64,000 nucleotides of DNA, taken from contig JAGTPG010000002.1 of assembly GCA_018195615.1 (NCBI GenBank), positions 2,298,501 through 2,362,500 of the forward strand, read 5' to 3'. This DNA is from Streptomyces tuirus (GTDB lineage Bacteria; Actinomycetota; Actinomycetes; Streptomycetales; Streptomycetaceae). The translations under genes were made by a program, and so were the position numbers. How positions within the stretch are numbered: the first letter of the stretch is position 1; every line of letters begins with the position of its first letter. This document shows positions 50,557 through 59,126 of this stretch, piece by piece. The notes under the pieces were generated by a model. The model saw only the letters and a program-made list of their open reading frames with translations. It was not told the DNA's origin and searched no databases.

Positions 50557-51432
50557 ATGCACGCGCGCGCTGTTGCCGCCTCCACCTCCGCACTCCTGGG
50601 GACCGCCGCCCTCCTCTTCCCCGTCTCCCCCGCGGCCGCCGCCCCCGGCACCGGCACCGCGCCGCTGGTCATCGCGCACCGCGGTGCCTCCGCGTACGCT
50701 CCCGAGAACACGCTGGCCGCCGTGGACAAGGCCGCCGAGCTGGGCATCGGCTGGGTGGAGAACGACGTCCAGCGGACCAGGGACGGTGCGCTCGTCGTCC
50801 TCCACGACGACAACCTGCGGCGCACCACCGACGCCGAGGAGGTCTTCCCCGGCCGGGCCCCCTGGAAGGTGAAGGACTTCACCGCGGCGGAGATCGCCCG
50901 CCTCGACGCGGGGAGCTGGTTCGGCCCCGCGTACGCGGGCGCGCGCGTGCCGACGCTGGAGCAGTTCGTGCACCGTGTCGAGCGGCATCACCAGAAGCTG
51001 CTCCTGGAGATCAAGAACCCGGAGCTGTATCCCGGGATCGAGCAGCAGACGCTCAAGGTCCTCAGTAACGAGGGCTGGCTCGACCGGGCGCATCTGGAGG
51101 GCCGGCTGATCATGCAGAGCTTCAGTGCGGGCAGTGTGCGGACGGTGCACGAGCTGAAGCCCGGTGTGAAGACCGGTTTCCTGGGGACGCCGCGGGTGGC
51201 GGACCTGTCCGTCTACGCCGGCTTCACCGACCAGATCAACCCCTCGTACAGCACCCTCTCCCGGGCGTACGTCTCCTCCGTCCAGGCGCTGGACGGGCCG
51301 CACGGCAGGCCGCTGGAGGTCTTCACCTGGACGGTGGACGAGGCGGCGACGGCCCAGCGGGTCGCCGGGTACGGCGTCGACGGGATCATCACGAACAGGC
51401 CGGATGCGGTGCGGGAGGCCGTGGGCGGCTGA
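50557..51432 (+). CDS. Secreted glycerophosphodiester phosphodiesterase (GlpQ2-like)
   Basis: Hydrolyses glycerophosphodiesters to glycerol-3-phosphate and an alcohol outside the cell; 291 residues. The signal peptide MHARAVAASTSALLGTAALL ends near AAAAP. Catalytic marks are LVIAHRGASAYAPENTLAAV (His, Glu), WVENDVQRTRDGALVVLHDD (Glu, Asp, His) and LLLEIKNPELYPGIE (Glu, Lys); the C-terminal WTVDEAATAQRVAGYGVDGI is typical. The ATG follows AGGAG. By synteny it corresponds to glpQ2 of S. coelicolor, a Pho-regulon member; that link is by memory of gene order. Confidence 0.95.
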   Translation: MHARAVAASTSALLGTAALLFPVSPAAAAPGTGTAPLVIAHRGASAYAPENTLAAVDKAAELGIGWVENDVQRTRDGALVVLHDDNLRRTTDAEEVFPGRAPWKVKDFTAAEIARLDAGSWFGPAYAGARVPTLEQFVHRVERHHQKLLLEIKNPELYPGIEQQTLKVLSNEGWLDRAHLEGRLIMQSFSAGSVRTVHELKPGVKTGFLGTPRVADLSVYAGFTDQINPSYSTLSRAYVSSVQALDGPHGRPLEVFTWTVDEAATAQRVAGYGVDGIITNRPDAVREAVGG

Positions 51433-51492
51433 CCCCCTCCGACGGGGCCGGGGACGCGGGGCGTTGTCAGTGGTGGGTCGTACCGTGGGCGC

Positions 51493-52047
51493 ATGGACAG
51501 TCAGGGGCAGGTCGAGCCGCGGGTCGTGTGGGCGGTCGTCGAGAGCGGGATCGGGCCGTTGCTGTTGGCCGCCAGCAGGGACGGCCTGGTCAACGTCGTT
51601 TTCCATGCCACGGACGCGGTGCGGGACCGGGCGGTCGAGCGACTGGCGTCGCGGTTGGGCACCGAGCCCGTCGAGGCGCCCGGCTCCCCGCTGCTGGCCG
51701 AGGCGATACGTCAGGTCGAGGCCTACTTGGCGGGTGAGCGCCGCGGCTTCGACCTGGCGCTGGACTGGTCGCTGATCTCCGGCTTCAACCGTGAGGTCCT
51801 GCGCGAACTGGCCTCGGGCGTGCCGTACGGCACGGTCGTCGGGTACGGCGACCTGGCCGGGCGGGTCGGCCAGCCGGGCGCCGCCCAGGCCGTGGGCACG
51901 GCGATGGGCGCCAACCCGCTGCCGGTCGTCGTGCCCTGTCACCGGGTCGTCGAGAGCGGCGGCGGCATCGGCGGCTTCGGGGGCGGCCTGGAGACCAAGC
52001 GGAAGCTGCTCGCCCTGGAAGGGGTGCTGCCCGAGCCTCTCTTCTGA
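51493..52047 (+). CDS. ogt: Methylated-DNA--protein-cysteine methyltransferase
   Basis: Repairs O6-alkylguanine by suicidal transfer to a Cys; 184 residues. The C-terminal domain has FNREVLRELASGVPYGTVVG (recognition helix region), GQPGAAQAVGTAMGANPLPV and the active site VVVPCHRVVESGGGIGGFGG. The N-terminal ribonuclease-like domain is present (WAVVESGIGPLLLAASRDGL). It lies 60 bases after the phosphodiesterase and convergent with the VOC gene. Confidence 0.97.
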   Translation: MDSQGQVEPRVVWAVVESGIGPLLLAASRDGLVNVVFHATDAVRDRAVERLASRLGTEPVEAPGSPLLAEAIRQVEAYLAGERRGFDLALDWSLISGFNREVLRELASGVPYGTVVGYGDLAGRVGQPGAAQAVGTAMGANPLPVVVPCHRVVESGGGIGGFGGGLETKRKLLALEGVLPEPLF

Positions 52048-52061
52048 GGCCCCGGCCCTGG

Positions 52062-52490
52062 TCAGTCGTAGTGCCGCGCCTCGAAGACGTTGCCGTCCGG
52101 GTCGCGGAAGTAGAAGCTGCGTGTGGCCTTGCCCCGGGCTCCGAAGGAGTCGTACGAGAGGTCCGACACGGGCACGGAGCGTTCCTCGAGGCGGCCGAGG
52201 AGGGCGTCGAAGTCACCCCGGGGCAGCGACAGGCAGACGTGGTTGACGGGGTGACCCGCGCTGTCGGCGGCACCGGGCAGCATCGTCATGCGTTCCGCGA
52301 AGTTCAGCGGCATGAGGTCGAGGATGGTGTCGTCGTTGACGCGCACGGAGGGAAACGGCGCCTTGCCCGCGGCGAACTCGGTGAGCCTGAGCGTCTGCAT
52401 GCCGACGGCCTTCTCGTAGAAGTCGGCGGCGGCGACCGGGTCGCGCACCCAGAGGACGACGTGGTCGAGACGTGGCGTGGTGTCCGTCAT
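52062..52490 (-). CDS. VOC-superfamily (glyoxalase/bleomycin-resistance-like) protein
   Basis: Vicinal-oxygen-chelate protein of 142 residues with two beta-alpha-beta-beta-beta modules: PRLDHVVLWVRDPVAAADFY and PVNHVCLSLPRGDFDALLGR, ending with the family's YFRDPDGNVFEARHYD. Metal ligands are probably the His of LDHV, the His of NHV and the Glu of FEAR. ATG 52490. It is divergent from psuG with about 100 bases between. The substrate is unknown. Confidence 0.92.
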   Translation of the reverse strand: MTDTTPRLDHVVLWVRDPVAAADFYEKAVGMQTLRLTEFAAGKAPFPSVRVNDDTILDLMPLNFAERMTMLPGAADSAGHPVNHVCLSLPRGDFDALLGRLEERSVPVSDLSYDSFGARGKATRSFYFRDPDGNVFEARHYD

Positions 52491-52589
52491 GCACCCCAGG
52501 CTCGTGACGTCCTCGCCCGCCCGCAAGGGTTTGGCGCGGCGCGCCGCCCGCCAGAGATGAGGGAGAACCGACTGACAGGAGGCGGGCGC

Positions 52590-53498
52590 GTGGTGCTGGT
52601 GGTGTCGGAAGAAGTGCGGGAGGCGATCGACGCGCGTCGACCCGTGGTGGCTCTGGAGTCCACGATCATCGCCCACGGGCTGCCGCGTCCACGCAACCTC
52701 CAGGTGGCACTGGAGCTGGAGACGGCCGTGCGGCAGGAGGGCGCGGTGCCCGCGACCGTCGCCGTGCTGGACGGGCGGCCCCGTGTCGGACTGGACAAGG
52801 AGCAGCTGGAGCGGGTCGCGAACGAGGACGGTATCCGCAAACTGGGCCACCGGGACCTGCCGCTCGCGGTGGCCTCCGGGGCGAGTGGCGCGACCACGGT
52901 GTCGGCGACCGCGCTGCTGGCGGCGCTGGCGGGCGTACGGGTGTTCGCCACGGGCGGTCTCGGCGGGGTGCACCGGGAGTGGTCGGTGACGCAGGACGAG
53001 TCGGCCGATCTCGGATTGCTGGCACGGACTCGGATCACCGTGGTGTGTGCCGGGGTGAAGTCGATCCTGGACGTGCCGGCGACGCTACAGCGGCTGGAGA
53101 CACTGGGCGTCGCGGTGGCCGGTTACGACACCGACCGGTTCCCCGGCTTCTACCTGTCCGACTCGGGGCATCCGGTGGACTGGACACTGCGGACGCCGGA
53201 GCAGGTGGCGGACGTGATGCGGGCCCAGGACGCGCTCGCCGGACCGGAGTCGGCGCTGATCGTCGCCAACCCCGTCCCCGAGGAGGAGCAGCTCGATCCG
53301 GAGCTGCACGCGCGTGTGCTCGCGGACGCGCTGCACGCGTGCGAGGCCGAGGGCATCGCCGGCCAGGCGGTCACGCCCTTCCTGCTCGACTACCTGGTAC
53401 GGCACACCGACGGTGCCTCACTGAGCGCCAACCTGGCAGCGGTCCGCGGCAACGTACGCCTGGCGGCGCGGATCGCGGCTGCCTGGGCTCGGGGATGA
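52590..53498 (+). CDS. psuG: Pseudouridine-5'-phosphate glycosidase
   Basis: Cleaves pseudouridine-5'-phosphate into uracil and ribose-5-phosphate; 302 residues. The family opens VALESTIIAHGLPRPRNLQV (catalytic Glu). AVPATVAVLDGRPRVGLDKE, GASGATTVSATALLAALAGV, VFATGGLGGVHREWSVTQDE (with the catalytic region) and ALIVANPVPEEEQLDPEL follow. I use GTG 52590 because AGGAGG ends seven bases upstream. An ATG at 52557 in the same frame is the alternative. The stop overlaps the start of the kinase gene (ATGA, 53495-53498), forming the psuG-psuK pair of pseudouridine catabolism. Confidence 0.96.
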   Translation: MVLVVSEEVREAIDARRPVVALESTIIAHGLPRPRNLQVALELETAVRQEGAVPATVAVLDGRPRVGLDKEQLERVANEDGIRKLGHRDLPLAVASGASGATTVSATALLAALAGVRVFATGGLGGVHREWSVTQDESADLGLLARTRITVVCAGVKSILDVPATLQRLETLGVAVAGYDTDRFPGFYLSDSGHPVDWTLRTPEQVADVMRAQDALAGPESALIVANPVPEEEQLDPELHARVLADALHACEAEGIAGQAVTPFLLDYLVRHTDGASLSANLAAVRGNVRLAARIAAAWARG

Positions 53499-54438
53499 GC
53501 GGAGGCGCCCGCACGGCGCGCGGAGCCGGTTCGGCACAGGCCGGGGCGCTGCTGGTCGTCGGGGACGTCATCACCGATGTCGTCGCGCGGCACCGGGGGC
53601 CGCTCGCCGCCGGGACGGACACGGCTGCCTCGATCCGGACGGTGCCGGGCGGAGCGGGTGCCAACGTGGCGTGCTGGGCCGCGCACAAGGGTGCGGCGGA
53701 GGTGCGGCTGCTGGGTCGCGTGGGGGTGGAGGCCGCCGCCTGGCACGAGCGTGAGCTGCTGGCCCGTGGGGTGCGTCCGCGGCTCGTGGTGGACCCGGAG
53801 GTGCCCACCGGCACGGTGATCTGCCTGGTGGACGGGGGCGCTTCGGCGGAGCGGACGTTCCTGACCGACAGCGGCGCGTCGCTGCGGCTCGGGGCCGCCG
53901 ACTGGTCGGAGGCGTTGCTCGACGGCGTGGCCCGGCTGCACCTGTCGGGCTATCTCCTGTTCTCGGAACCGAGTCGCGCCCTGGTGGCGATGGCGCTGAA
54001 GGCCGCACGCGCGCGTGGCGTGCAGGTGAGTCTGGACCCGGCGTCGGCCGGCTTCCTCGGGGAGCTGGGCGCCGAGCGCTTCCTCGAGCTCGTCGGGGAC
54101 GTGGACGTACTGCTGCCCAGCCGGGACGAGGCCTGCCTGCTGACGGGGCGGGCCGACGTGGCCGAGGCGGCGGCCGAGCTGAGCCTGCGCGTTCCGCTGG
54201 TGGTCGCCAAGCAGGGCCACGCGGGAGCGCTGGTGGCCCGCGGGGAAGAGTGACCGCCCGCGTTCCCGCCGTGCCGGCGGCGCCACGGGACACCACGGGC
54301 GCCGGCGACGCCTTCACCGGCGCGTTCCTCGCCGCGCTGCTGGCGGGTGCGGACCCTGAGGAGGCCGCGAGGGAGGGGTGCCGGGCGGGGGCGAGGACGG
54401 TGGAACAGGTAGGTGGAAGACCACCCCTGCCGGGCTGA
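53495..54438 (+). CDS. PfkB-family carbohydrate kinase, probable pseudouridine kinase (frameshifted near 54243)
   Basis: Ribokinase-fold kinase of 314 residues after correction, predicted to phosphorylate pseudouridine for PsuG. The N-terminal marks are LLVVGDVITDVVARHRGPLA and TVPGGAGANVACWAAHKGAA. The C-terminal signature PRDTTGAGDAFTGAFLAALL has the catalytic Asp. One G is missing in GGGG 54242-54245. Restoring it gives ALVARGGRVTARVPAVPAAP across the break. Specificity is inferred from the four-base overlap with psuG; sequence alone says only PfkB kinase. It ends at a minisatellite-like region. Confidence 0.88.
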
Positions 54439-54457
54439 CGTCGTCGAGCCGGGTGGG

Positions 54458-54760
54458 CGCCTCGTGCCGGAGTGACGCCTCGTGCCGGGTTGACCGCCTG
54501 GTGCCGGTTGACGACCTCCTGCCAGGCAGGCCCCGCCCCAGAGCTCACGTCTCGGTCGAACTGACGTCCCGGGACGAGCCGAACTCACCGGGCGAGCCGA
54601 CGTCCCCGGCCGAGCCGACGTCCCCGGGTGAGCCGACGTCTCCGGGTGAGCCGACGTCCACGGCCGACCCGACGTCTCCCGGCGAGCCGACGCCCCCGGC
54701 CGAGCCGACGTCGGGTGAGCCGACGCCACCGGCCGGACTCACACCCCCGGGCCGGGCTGT
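54458..54760. repeat. 18-bp minisatellite running from non-coding DNA into a methyltransferase gene
   Basis: Four 18-base units (54458, 54476, 54494, 54512), each with a CGCCTCGTGCCGG-TGA-like core, lie just past the psuK stop. From about 54560 to 54760 the same period continues inside the convergent methyltransferase gene as GGTGAGCCGACGTCTCC-type units, there encoding a hexapeptide repeat. Units have diverged but keep the period. Confidence 0.8.
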
Positions 54761-55594
54761 ACCTCCTCCTCCCCGATCTTCCCCCGCCTCTACCGCCTCT
54801 ACCGCCTTCCGCCCCCACGCCGAGATCATCGGAGCCGTCGTGAGGTCGAGAGCTCCGGACGTGACGTTCGCGAGGTGGCGCTCGATGTCCTGGTCCGTGG
54901 CGAGGCCCGCGGTGACCAGCTGGTCGCGGATCTGGCGGATCGTGACCGACTCGAGGGCGGCGCAGGCCGGCGAGGCGAGGGGGAAGTAGGCGTCGGCCTG
55001 GACGCGGGTCAGGCCCGCTTCCCGGAGCAGGCGCGGCAGGGTGCGGCCGCAGGGGAGGTCGGTCCCGCGCTCGGCGAGCAGCCGGCGGAAGCCCTGCCGC
55101 AACCGGTTCGCGAGCTGCTGCTCGGGGCCGTACTCGTCGGGGCAGAGCAGGGGCTGGAGGGCGGGGTCGGCGTCCTCGACGAGAAGGCGACCGCCGGGGC
55201 GCAGCGCCTTGACCATGGACCGCAACGCCCGTTCCCGGTCGGGCACGTGGACGAGCGCGAGGCGGGCGTGCACCAGGTCGAAGTCGTCCCCCGGCGGCTC
55301 CTGCCCGCAGAGGTCGTGCACGAGCAACCGGACGTGCGGCCGGGTGGCCGGAGCGAGCCGTGCGGGGTCTGTGTCGGTCGCGACGACGCGTCCGGTCGGA
55401 CCGACCTTCTTCGCCAGCCAGGACACCACGGAAGTGCCGCCGGCCCCGACCTCCCAGCACCGCCAGCCGGATCCGACGCCGAGTGCTTCGAGATGCCGGA
55501 ACGTCGTGGGGTCGAAGAGAGCGGCGAAGGCGCTGAAGTGCTCTGCCGCCTCGGTCGGCCGGTTGTCGAGAAGGTACCCATCAGTTCGCGTCAT
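54545..55594 (-). CDS. SAM-dependent methyltransferase with a hexapeptide-repeat tail
   Basis: Class I methyltransferase of about 349 residues. Motif I is CWEVGAGGTSVVSWLAKKVG, then VVATDTDPARL (motif II), DFDLVHARLALVHVPDRERA (post-II/III) and ALRPGGRLLVEDADPALQPL. The catalytic domain ends near residue 270. The last 65 residues are a repeat of the type GSPGDV/GSAGDV (about ten units) followed by SSRDVSSTET, encoded by the 18-bp minisatellite. I start it at ATG 55594 (MTRTDGYLLDNRP). An ATG at 55626 is possible. Its substrate is unknown. It is divergent from corA; the 240-base gap holds nothing I can name. Confidence 0.87.
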   Translation of the reverse strand: MTRTDGYLLDNRPTEAAEHFSAFAALFDPTTFRHLEALGVGSGWRCWEVGAGGTSVVSWLAKKVGPTGRVVATDTDPARLAPATRPHVRLLVHDLCGQEPPGDDFDLVHARLALVHVPDRERALRSMVKALRPGGRLLVEDADPALQPLLCPDEYGPEQQLANRLRQGFRRLLAERGTDLPCGRTLPRLLREAGLTRVQADAYFPLASPACAALESVTIRQIRDQLVTAGLATDQDIERHLANVTSGALDLTTAPMISAWGRKAVEAVEAGEDRGGGGTARPGGVSPAGGVGSPDVGSAGGVGSPGDVGSAVDVGSPGDVGSPGDVGSAGDVGSPGEFGSSRDVSSTET

Positions 55595-55832
55595 GCCGCG
55601 ATCATCCCAGTTGCCCGACTTGTCCATAGCGGTCGACGCTCCGGTACGGAGAACCGCGCGGCACCGGCACGCGTCGATGTCTTCGTCCAGAGCCGAGAAC
55701 AGCGCCGTCCACAGCCGGGAACCAAGCGGAACGAGCCGTTTCCACAGGCTTACCCGCAGCTCACGTCGGCCTGGCAGACTGGCGCGCCAAGGCGCAGGAA
55801 CGGCGCGAGGAGATCCACGCAAGGAGATCCAG

Positions 55833-56960
55833 ATGTCCATGGCAGGGAATCTGCGGAAGGTCACGAGCCTCGGTGGGGTCGGCGGCCTCCGCAAGGTGGC
55901 TCGGCTGGCCCGGCGGCGCCCGCGCGTCGACCTGAGTCACCCGGCCCGCTCCCCGCTGGGCTCCTCGGTGGTCAACTGCGTGACGTACCGGGACGGCGTC
56001 CGCACCGCCTCGCACGGCGATCTGGTGGAAGTCGTGGAGCGGGTACGCAAGAGCCGGGAGGGCTTCGTCTGGCTCGGCCTGCACGAGCCGACCGACCAGG
56101 AGTTCGCGGGCATCGCCGAGCTCTTCGACCTGCACCCCCTGGCCGTCGAGGACGCCGTCGAGGCCCACCAGCGCCCCAAGCTGGAGCGGTACGGCGAGAC
56201 GCTCTTCGCGGTCTTCAAGACCGTCTGCTACGTCGAGCACGAGGAACTCACCGCCACCAGCGAAGTGGTGAACACCGGCGAGATCATGGTGTTCGTCGGC
56301 CACGACTTCGTGATCACGGTGCGGCACGGCCGGCACGGCTCGCTGGGTCCGCTGCGCGAGGAGCTGGAGTCCGATCCCCACCAACTGGCCAAGGGCCCGT
56401 CCGCGGTGCTGCACGCGATCGCGGACCATGTGGTGGACGACTACCTGACCGTCACGGATTCGGTGCAGGCGGACATCGACCAGGTCGAGACGGACGTGTT
56501 CTCGGAGTCCGGCGCGCGGGCGGACCCGGGGCGCATCTACCAGCTCAAGCGTGAACTCCTGGAGCTGAAGCGGGCGGTGGTGCCGCTCAGCCGGCCGCTG
56601 GAGGATCTCGCCACGCGGCCCATCCGAGCGGTCGCCCCGGAGATACAGGCGTACTTCCGCGACGTCTCGGACCACCTGCTGCGGGCCAAGGAGCAGATCG
56701 CCGCATTCGACGAACTGCTCAACTCCATCCTGCAGGCGCACCTCGCGCAGGTCACGGTCGCGCAGAACGAGGACATGCGGAAGATCACGGCGTGGGCCGC
56801 GATCATCGCCGTGCCGACGATGGTCTGCGGGGTGTACGGCATGAACTTCGACCACATGCCGGAGCTGCACTGGCGATACGGCTACGGCATGGTCATCGGC
56901 GTCATATCCGTCGCGTGCCTGGTGCTGTACCGAGGCTTCCGGCGCGGCGGCTGGCTCTGA
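55833..56960 (+). CDS. corA: Magnesium/cobalt transporter CorA family
   Basis: Pentameric divalent-cation channel, 375 residues. It has a long cytosolic N-terminal domain (GFVWLGLHEPTDQEFAGIAE, LHPLAVEDAVEAHQRPKLER, FVGHDFVITVRHGRHGSLGP), the long stalk helix (QIAAFDELLNSILQAHLAQV), two C-terminal spans, and the selectivity loop YGMNFDHMPEL with the GMN signature. The ATG at 55833 follows AAGGAG. The first 40 residues, basic and Gly-rich, are an actinobacterial extension. Confidence 0.97.
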   Translation: MSMAGNLRKVTSLGGVGGLRKVARLARRRPRVDLSHPARSPLGSSVVNCVTYRDGVRTASHGDLVEVVERVRKSREGFVWLGLHEPTDQEFAGIAELFDLHPLAVEDAVEAHQRPKLERYGETLFAVFKTVCYVEHEELTATSEVVNTGEIMVFVGHDFVITVRHGRHGSLGPLREELESDPHQLAKGPSAVLHAIADHVVDDYLTVTDSVQADIDQVETDVFSESGARADPGRIYQLKRELLELKRAVVPLSRPLEDLATRPIRAVAPEIQAYFRDVSDHLLRAKEQIAAFDELLNSILQAHLAQVTVAQNEDMRKITAWAAIIAVPTMVCGVYGMNFDHMPELHWRYGYGMVIGVISVACLVLYRGFRRGGWL

Positions 56961-57015
56961 CGACGGCCGGGACCCGCGGGGTGATCGGAGTGTGATCGCG
57001 GGGTGAGCCCCGGGG

Positions 57016-57444
57016 TCAGCCGGGAACGGTCCTGGCGTAGACGTCCCCGGCCCAGGAGGCGATCTGGTCGTCGGCCAGGTGACGGGCCAGGTCGGCCTCG
57101 CTGATCATGCCGACCAGGCGCTTGTCCTGGATCACGGGCAGCCGGCGGATCTGGTGCTCCCGCATCTCGCGGAGGACCTCGCCGACATCGGCGTTCGCGT
57201 CGATCCAGCGCGGGGTGCCCTTGGCCATCTCGCCCGCGGTGACCCTGGCCGGGTCGTGTCCCATGGCGACGCAGCCGACGACGATGTCGCGGTCGGTGAG
57301 GATGCCGCAGAGCCGCTCGTTCTCGTCGCTGATGGGCAGGGCGCCGACGTTCAGTTCGCGCATGAGCTGGGCGGCGCGGTCGAGGGTCTCGTGGGCGGGG
57401 ATCCACTGGGCGCCGCGGTGCATGATGTCTCCGGCGGTGGTCAT
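57016..57444 (-). CDS. CBS-domain pair protein
   Basis: Protein of 142 residues that is only a Bateman module. The first CBS reads HETLDRAAQLMRELNVGALP, with NERLCGILTDRDIVVGCVA. The second is DANADVGEVLREMREHQIRR with LPVIQDKRLVGMISEADLAR. Such stand-alone pairs bind adenosyl nucleotides and act as energy or redox sensors; in Streptomyces they are often hypoxia- or stress-linked (family knowledge). ATG 57444 follows AGGGAGGTA. Confidence 0.93.
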   Translation of the reverse strand: MTTAGDIMHRGAQWIPAHETLDRAAQLMRELNVGALPISDENERLCGILTDRDIVVGCVAMGHDPARVTAGEMAKGTPRWIDANADVGEVLREMREHQIRRLPVIQDKRLVGMISEADLARHLADDQIASWAGDVYARTVPG

Positions 57445-57572
57445 GAAGTACCTCCCTGTGCCGGACGGCCGGCGCGGCACGGGACGCACCGCGAGTCCCG
57501 GCGTCCTTCATTCTCGCCGCGCGGCCCGGCTCCCGCACACGGAAGAGCGCCCCACGCCGCCCCGGCCGCCGC

Positions 57573-58214
57573 TCAGCCGCCCCACGCCGGATGGCGTGGA
57601 TCGTCGGCCCGCACCAGGACGTCGGCCGTGCCCGCGGGGTCGGTCTCCCGCTCGTAGCGCTCGAAGGCCGGGAGGGTCCAGTGCTCCGCCTCGGGAGTGC
57701 GGCGGCGCAGGGCGCCCGGCGAGAGCAGCACGTGGACGCTCAGATCGAAGGGGAACCAGTGCCGAAGGAGGAAGGATCCGTGCATCAACAGCACGCCGCC
57801 GGGCGGGAGTCGGACATACGGGCTGCGGGTGGCCCGGTCCGCCGCCGGGTCCCACAGGTCGGGCAGGACGCGGCCGTCGCCGCCGGCCTCGAGCGGGCCG
57901 AACACCTCGCGCCACAGGGCGTTGGTGTCGTACCAGCCGCTGTAGTAGGACTCCACGTCCCGGTGGCCGTACTCCAGTCGCACGGAGGCGGGGCGCAGGA
58001 AGTCCTCCGTGCCGACGACGAGCGAGGAGCGGCCGCGTATGCGCAGTGCCTCGCAGACGCGCCGGGCGAGGTCTCCCGGGTGGGCGGCCGGGGCACCGTC
58101 GAAGGCGATGCGCGGCCAGGGACTGCCGTCGGCGGGCTTCAGGTCGAGCAGGCGCTCGGCGAGCAGGTCGCCGAGCCGGTCCCAGGTGATCGCTTCGAGT
58201 CGCACACGGCCCAT
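57573..58214 (-). CDS. Uridine kinase-like protein with degenerate P-loop
   Basis: Protein of 213 residues related to the uridine kinase/phosphoribulokinase group: RIAFDGAPAAHPGDLARRVC in the P-loop position, FLRPASVRLEYGHRDVESYY with GWYDTNALWREVFGPL, GGVLLMHGSFLLRHWFPFDL and VHVLLSPGALRRRT. The P-loop position lacks the GK[S/T] of Walker A, so ATP binding in the usual way is doubtful. The later substrate-side motifs remain. It is divergent from the DUF2293 gene by 60 bases. Confidence 0.85.
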   Translation of the reverse strand: MGRVRLEAITWDRLGDLLAERLLDLKPADGSPWPRIAFDGAPAAHPGDLARRVCEALRIRGRSSLVVGTEDFLRPASVRLEYGHRDVESYYSGWYDTNALWREVFGPLEAGGDGRVLPDLWDPAADRATRSPYVRLPPGGVLLMHGSFLLRHWFPFDLSVHVLLSPGALRRRTPEAEHWTLPAFERYERETDPAGTADVLVRADDPRHPAWGG

Positions 58215-58273
58215 GATGCGACAGGGCGCGGCCGGGCGTGGTCGTGGCGGCTCTCAGGGGGAATGAACCACAT

Positions 58274-58972
58274 ATGGTCCCGCGCGCGTCGCTCCCGCCC
58301 CACACCGGGTTCCTCGTCTTCCAGCCCCTCAAGAGGCGGCACTGCGCCGAGTGCCGGCGAGGGCCGCTGCCGCTGCTCGTCCTGGAGGACGGCGCCCCCC
58401 GGTGTCTGGACTGCGCCGACCTCGGGCATCTGGTGTTCCTGCCGAGGGGCGACACGGCGCTGACGCGCAGATCGCGGGAGGAGAGCGGGCTGTCGGCGGT
58501 GGTCGTGCGGTTCAACCGGCGCAAGAGCCGTTACGAGCGGCAGGGCGTTCTGGTCGAGGAGGCGGCGCTCGCCAGGGCCGAGCAGCGGTGTCTGGCGGAC
58601 GCCGAGGCGCGACGGCGGCGCCGGGTGCGGGACGCGCGGCGGAGGGCGGCTCAGGACGCGCAGTTCGCTCAGGCGTTCGCGGCGGAGATACAGCGGCTGT
58701 TTCCGGGCTGCCCGGCCGCGCGGGCCCAGGCCGTCGCCGCGCACGCCTCGGAGCGGGGCAGCGGGCGGGTGGGCCGCAGTGCGGCGGGGCGGGCCCTGAC
58801 CGAGGGTGCGGTGACCTCGGCGCTCGCGGCGTCCGTACGGCATCTGGACACGCCGTACGACCGGCTGCTGATGAGCGGTGTGGCGCGGCACGAGGCGCGG
58901 CGGCGGATCGCGCCGGTGGTGGAGGCGGTGCTCAGGGGGTGGAGCGAGGCGGAGTTCGGTTCCGCGGGGTGA
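58274..58972 (+). CDS. DUF2293-domain protein
   Basis: Protein of 232 residues with two parts. The N-terminal half has an RHCAECRRGPLPLLVLEDGA with CLDCADLGHLVFLPRG stretch, a CxxC...CxxC zinc-ribbon-like pattern, and an Arg-rich helix (RRRRRVRDARRRAAQDAQFA). The C-terminal half, with IQRLFPGCPAARAQAVAAHA, GRSAAGRALTEGAVTSALAA and DTPYDRLLMSGVARHEARRR, is the DUF2293 domain. The CxxC motifs, basic helix and HARxR end suggest nucleic-acid binding; function unknown. I use ATG 58274, with GGGGA upstream. Nothing is visible in the following 154 bases. Confidence 0.85.
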   Translation: MVPRASLPPHTGFLVFQPLKRRHCAECRRGPLPLLVLEDGAPRCLDCADLGHLVFLPRGDTALTRRSREESGLSAVVVRFNRRKSRYERQGVLVEEAALARAEQRCLADAEARRRRRVRDARRRAAQDAQFAQAFAAEIQRLFPGCPAARAQAVAAHASERGSGRVGRSAAGRALTEGAVTSALAASVRHLDTPYDRLLMSGVARHEARRRIAPVVEAVLRGWSEAEFGSAG

Positions 58973-59126
58973 CATGGGAGGGCCCGGATCAGGGCCGATC
59001 GGTGCCCTGGACGCCGGCGTATGCCTCAGCGCCGCTCGGCCATGGTCACCGTGCTCGTACGGGAATTCACTTGTGGTGGGGAAGGGCGCCGGGCAGGATC
59101 CCGGCTCGACGGGCGGAGAGGCTGAC

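Noticed and set aside
54458..54760. CRISPR-like array
   Set aside because: The 18-base units are contiguous with no unique spacers, and the period encodes a peptide repeat. It is a minisatellite.
55735..55775. DnaA-box-like TTTCCACAG near 55739
   Set aside because: It is a single poor match, with no cluster and no dnaA/dnaN neighbourhood, so an origin is not supported.
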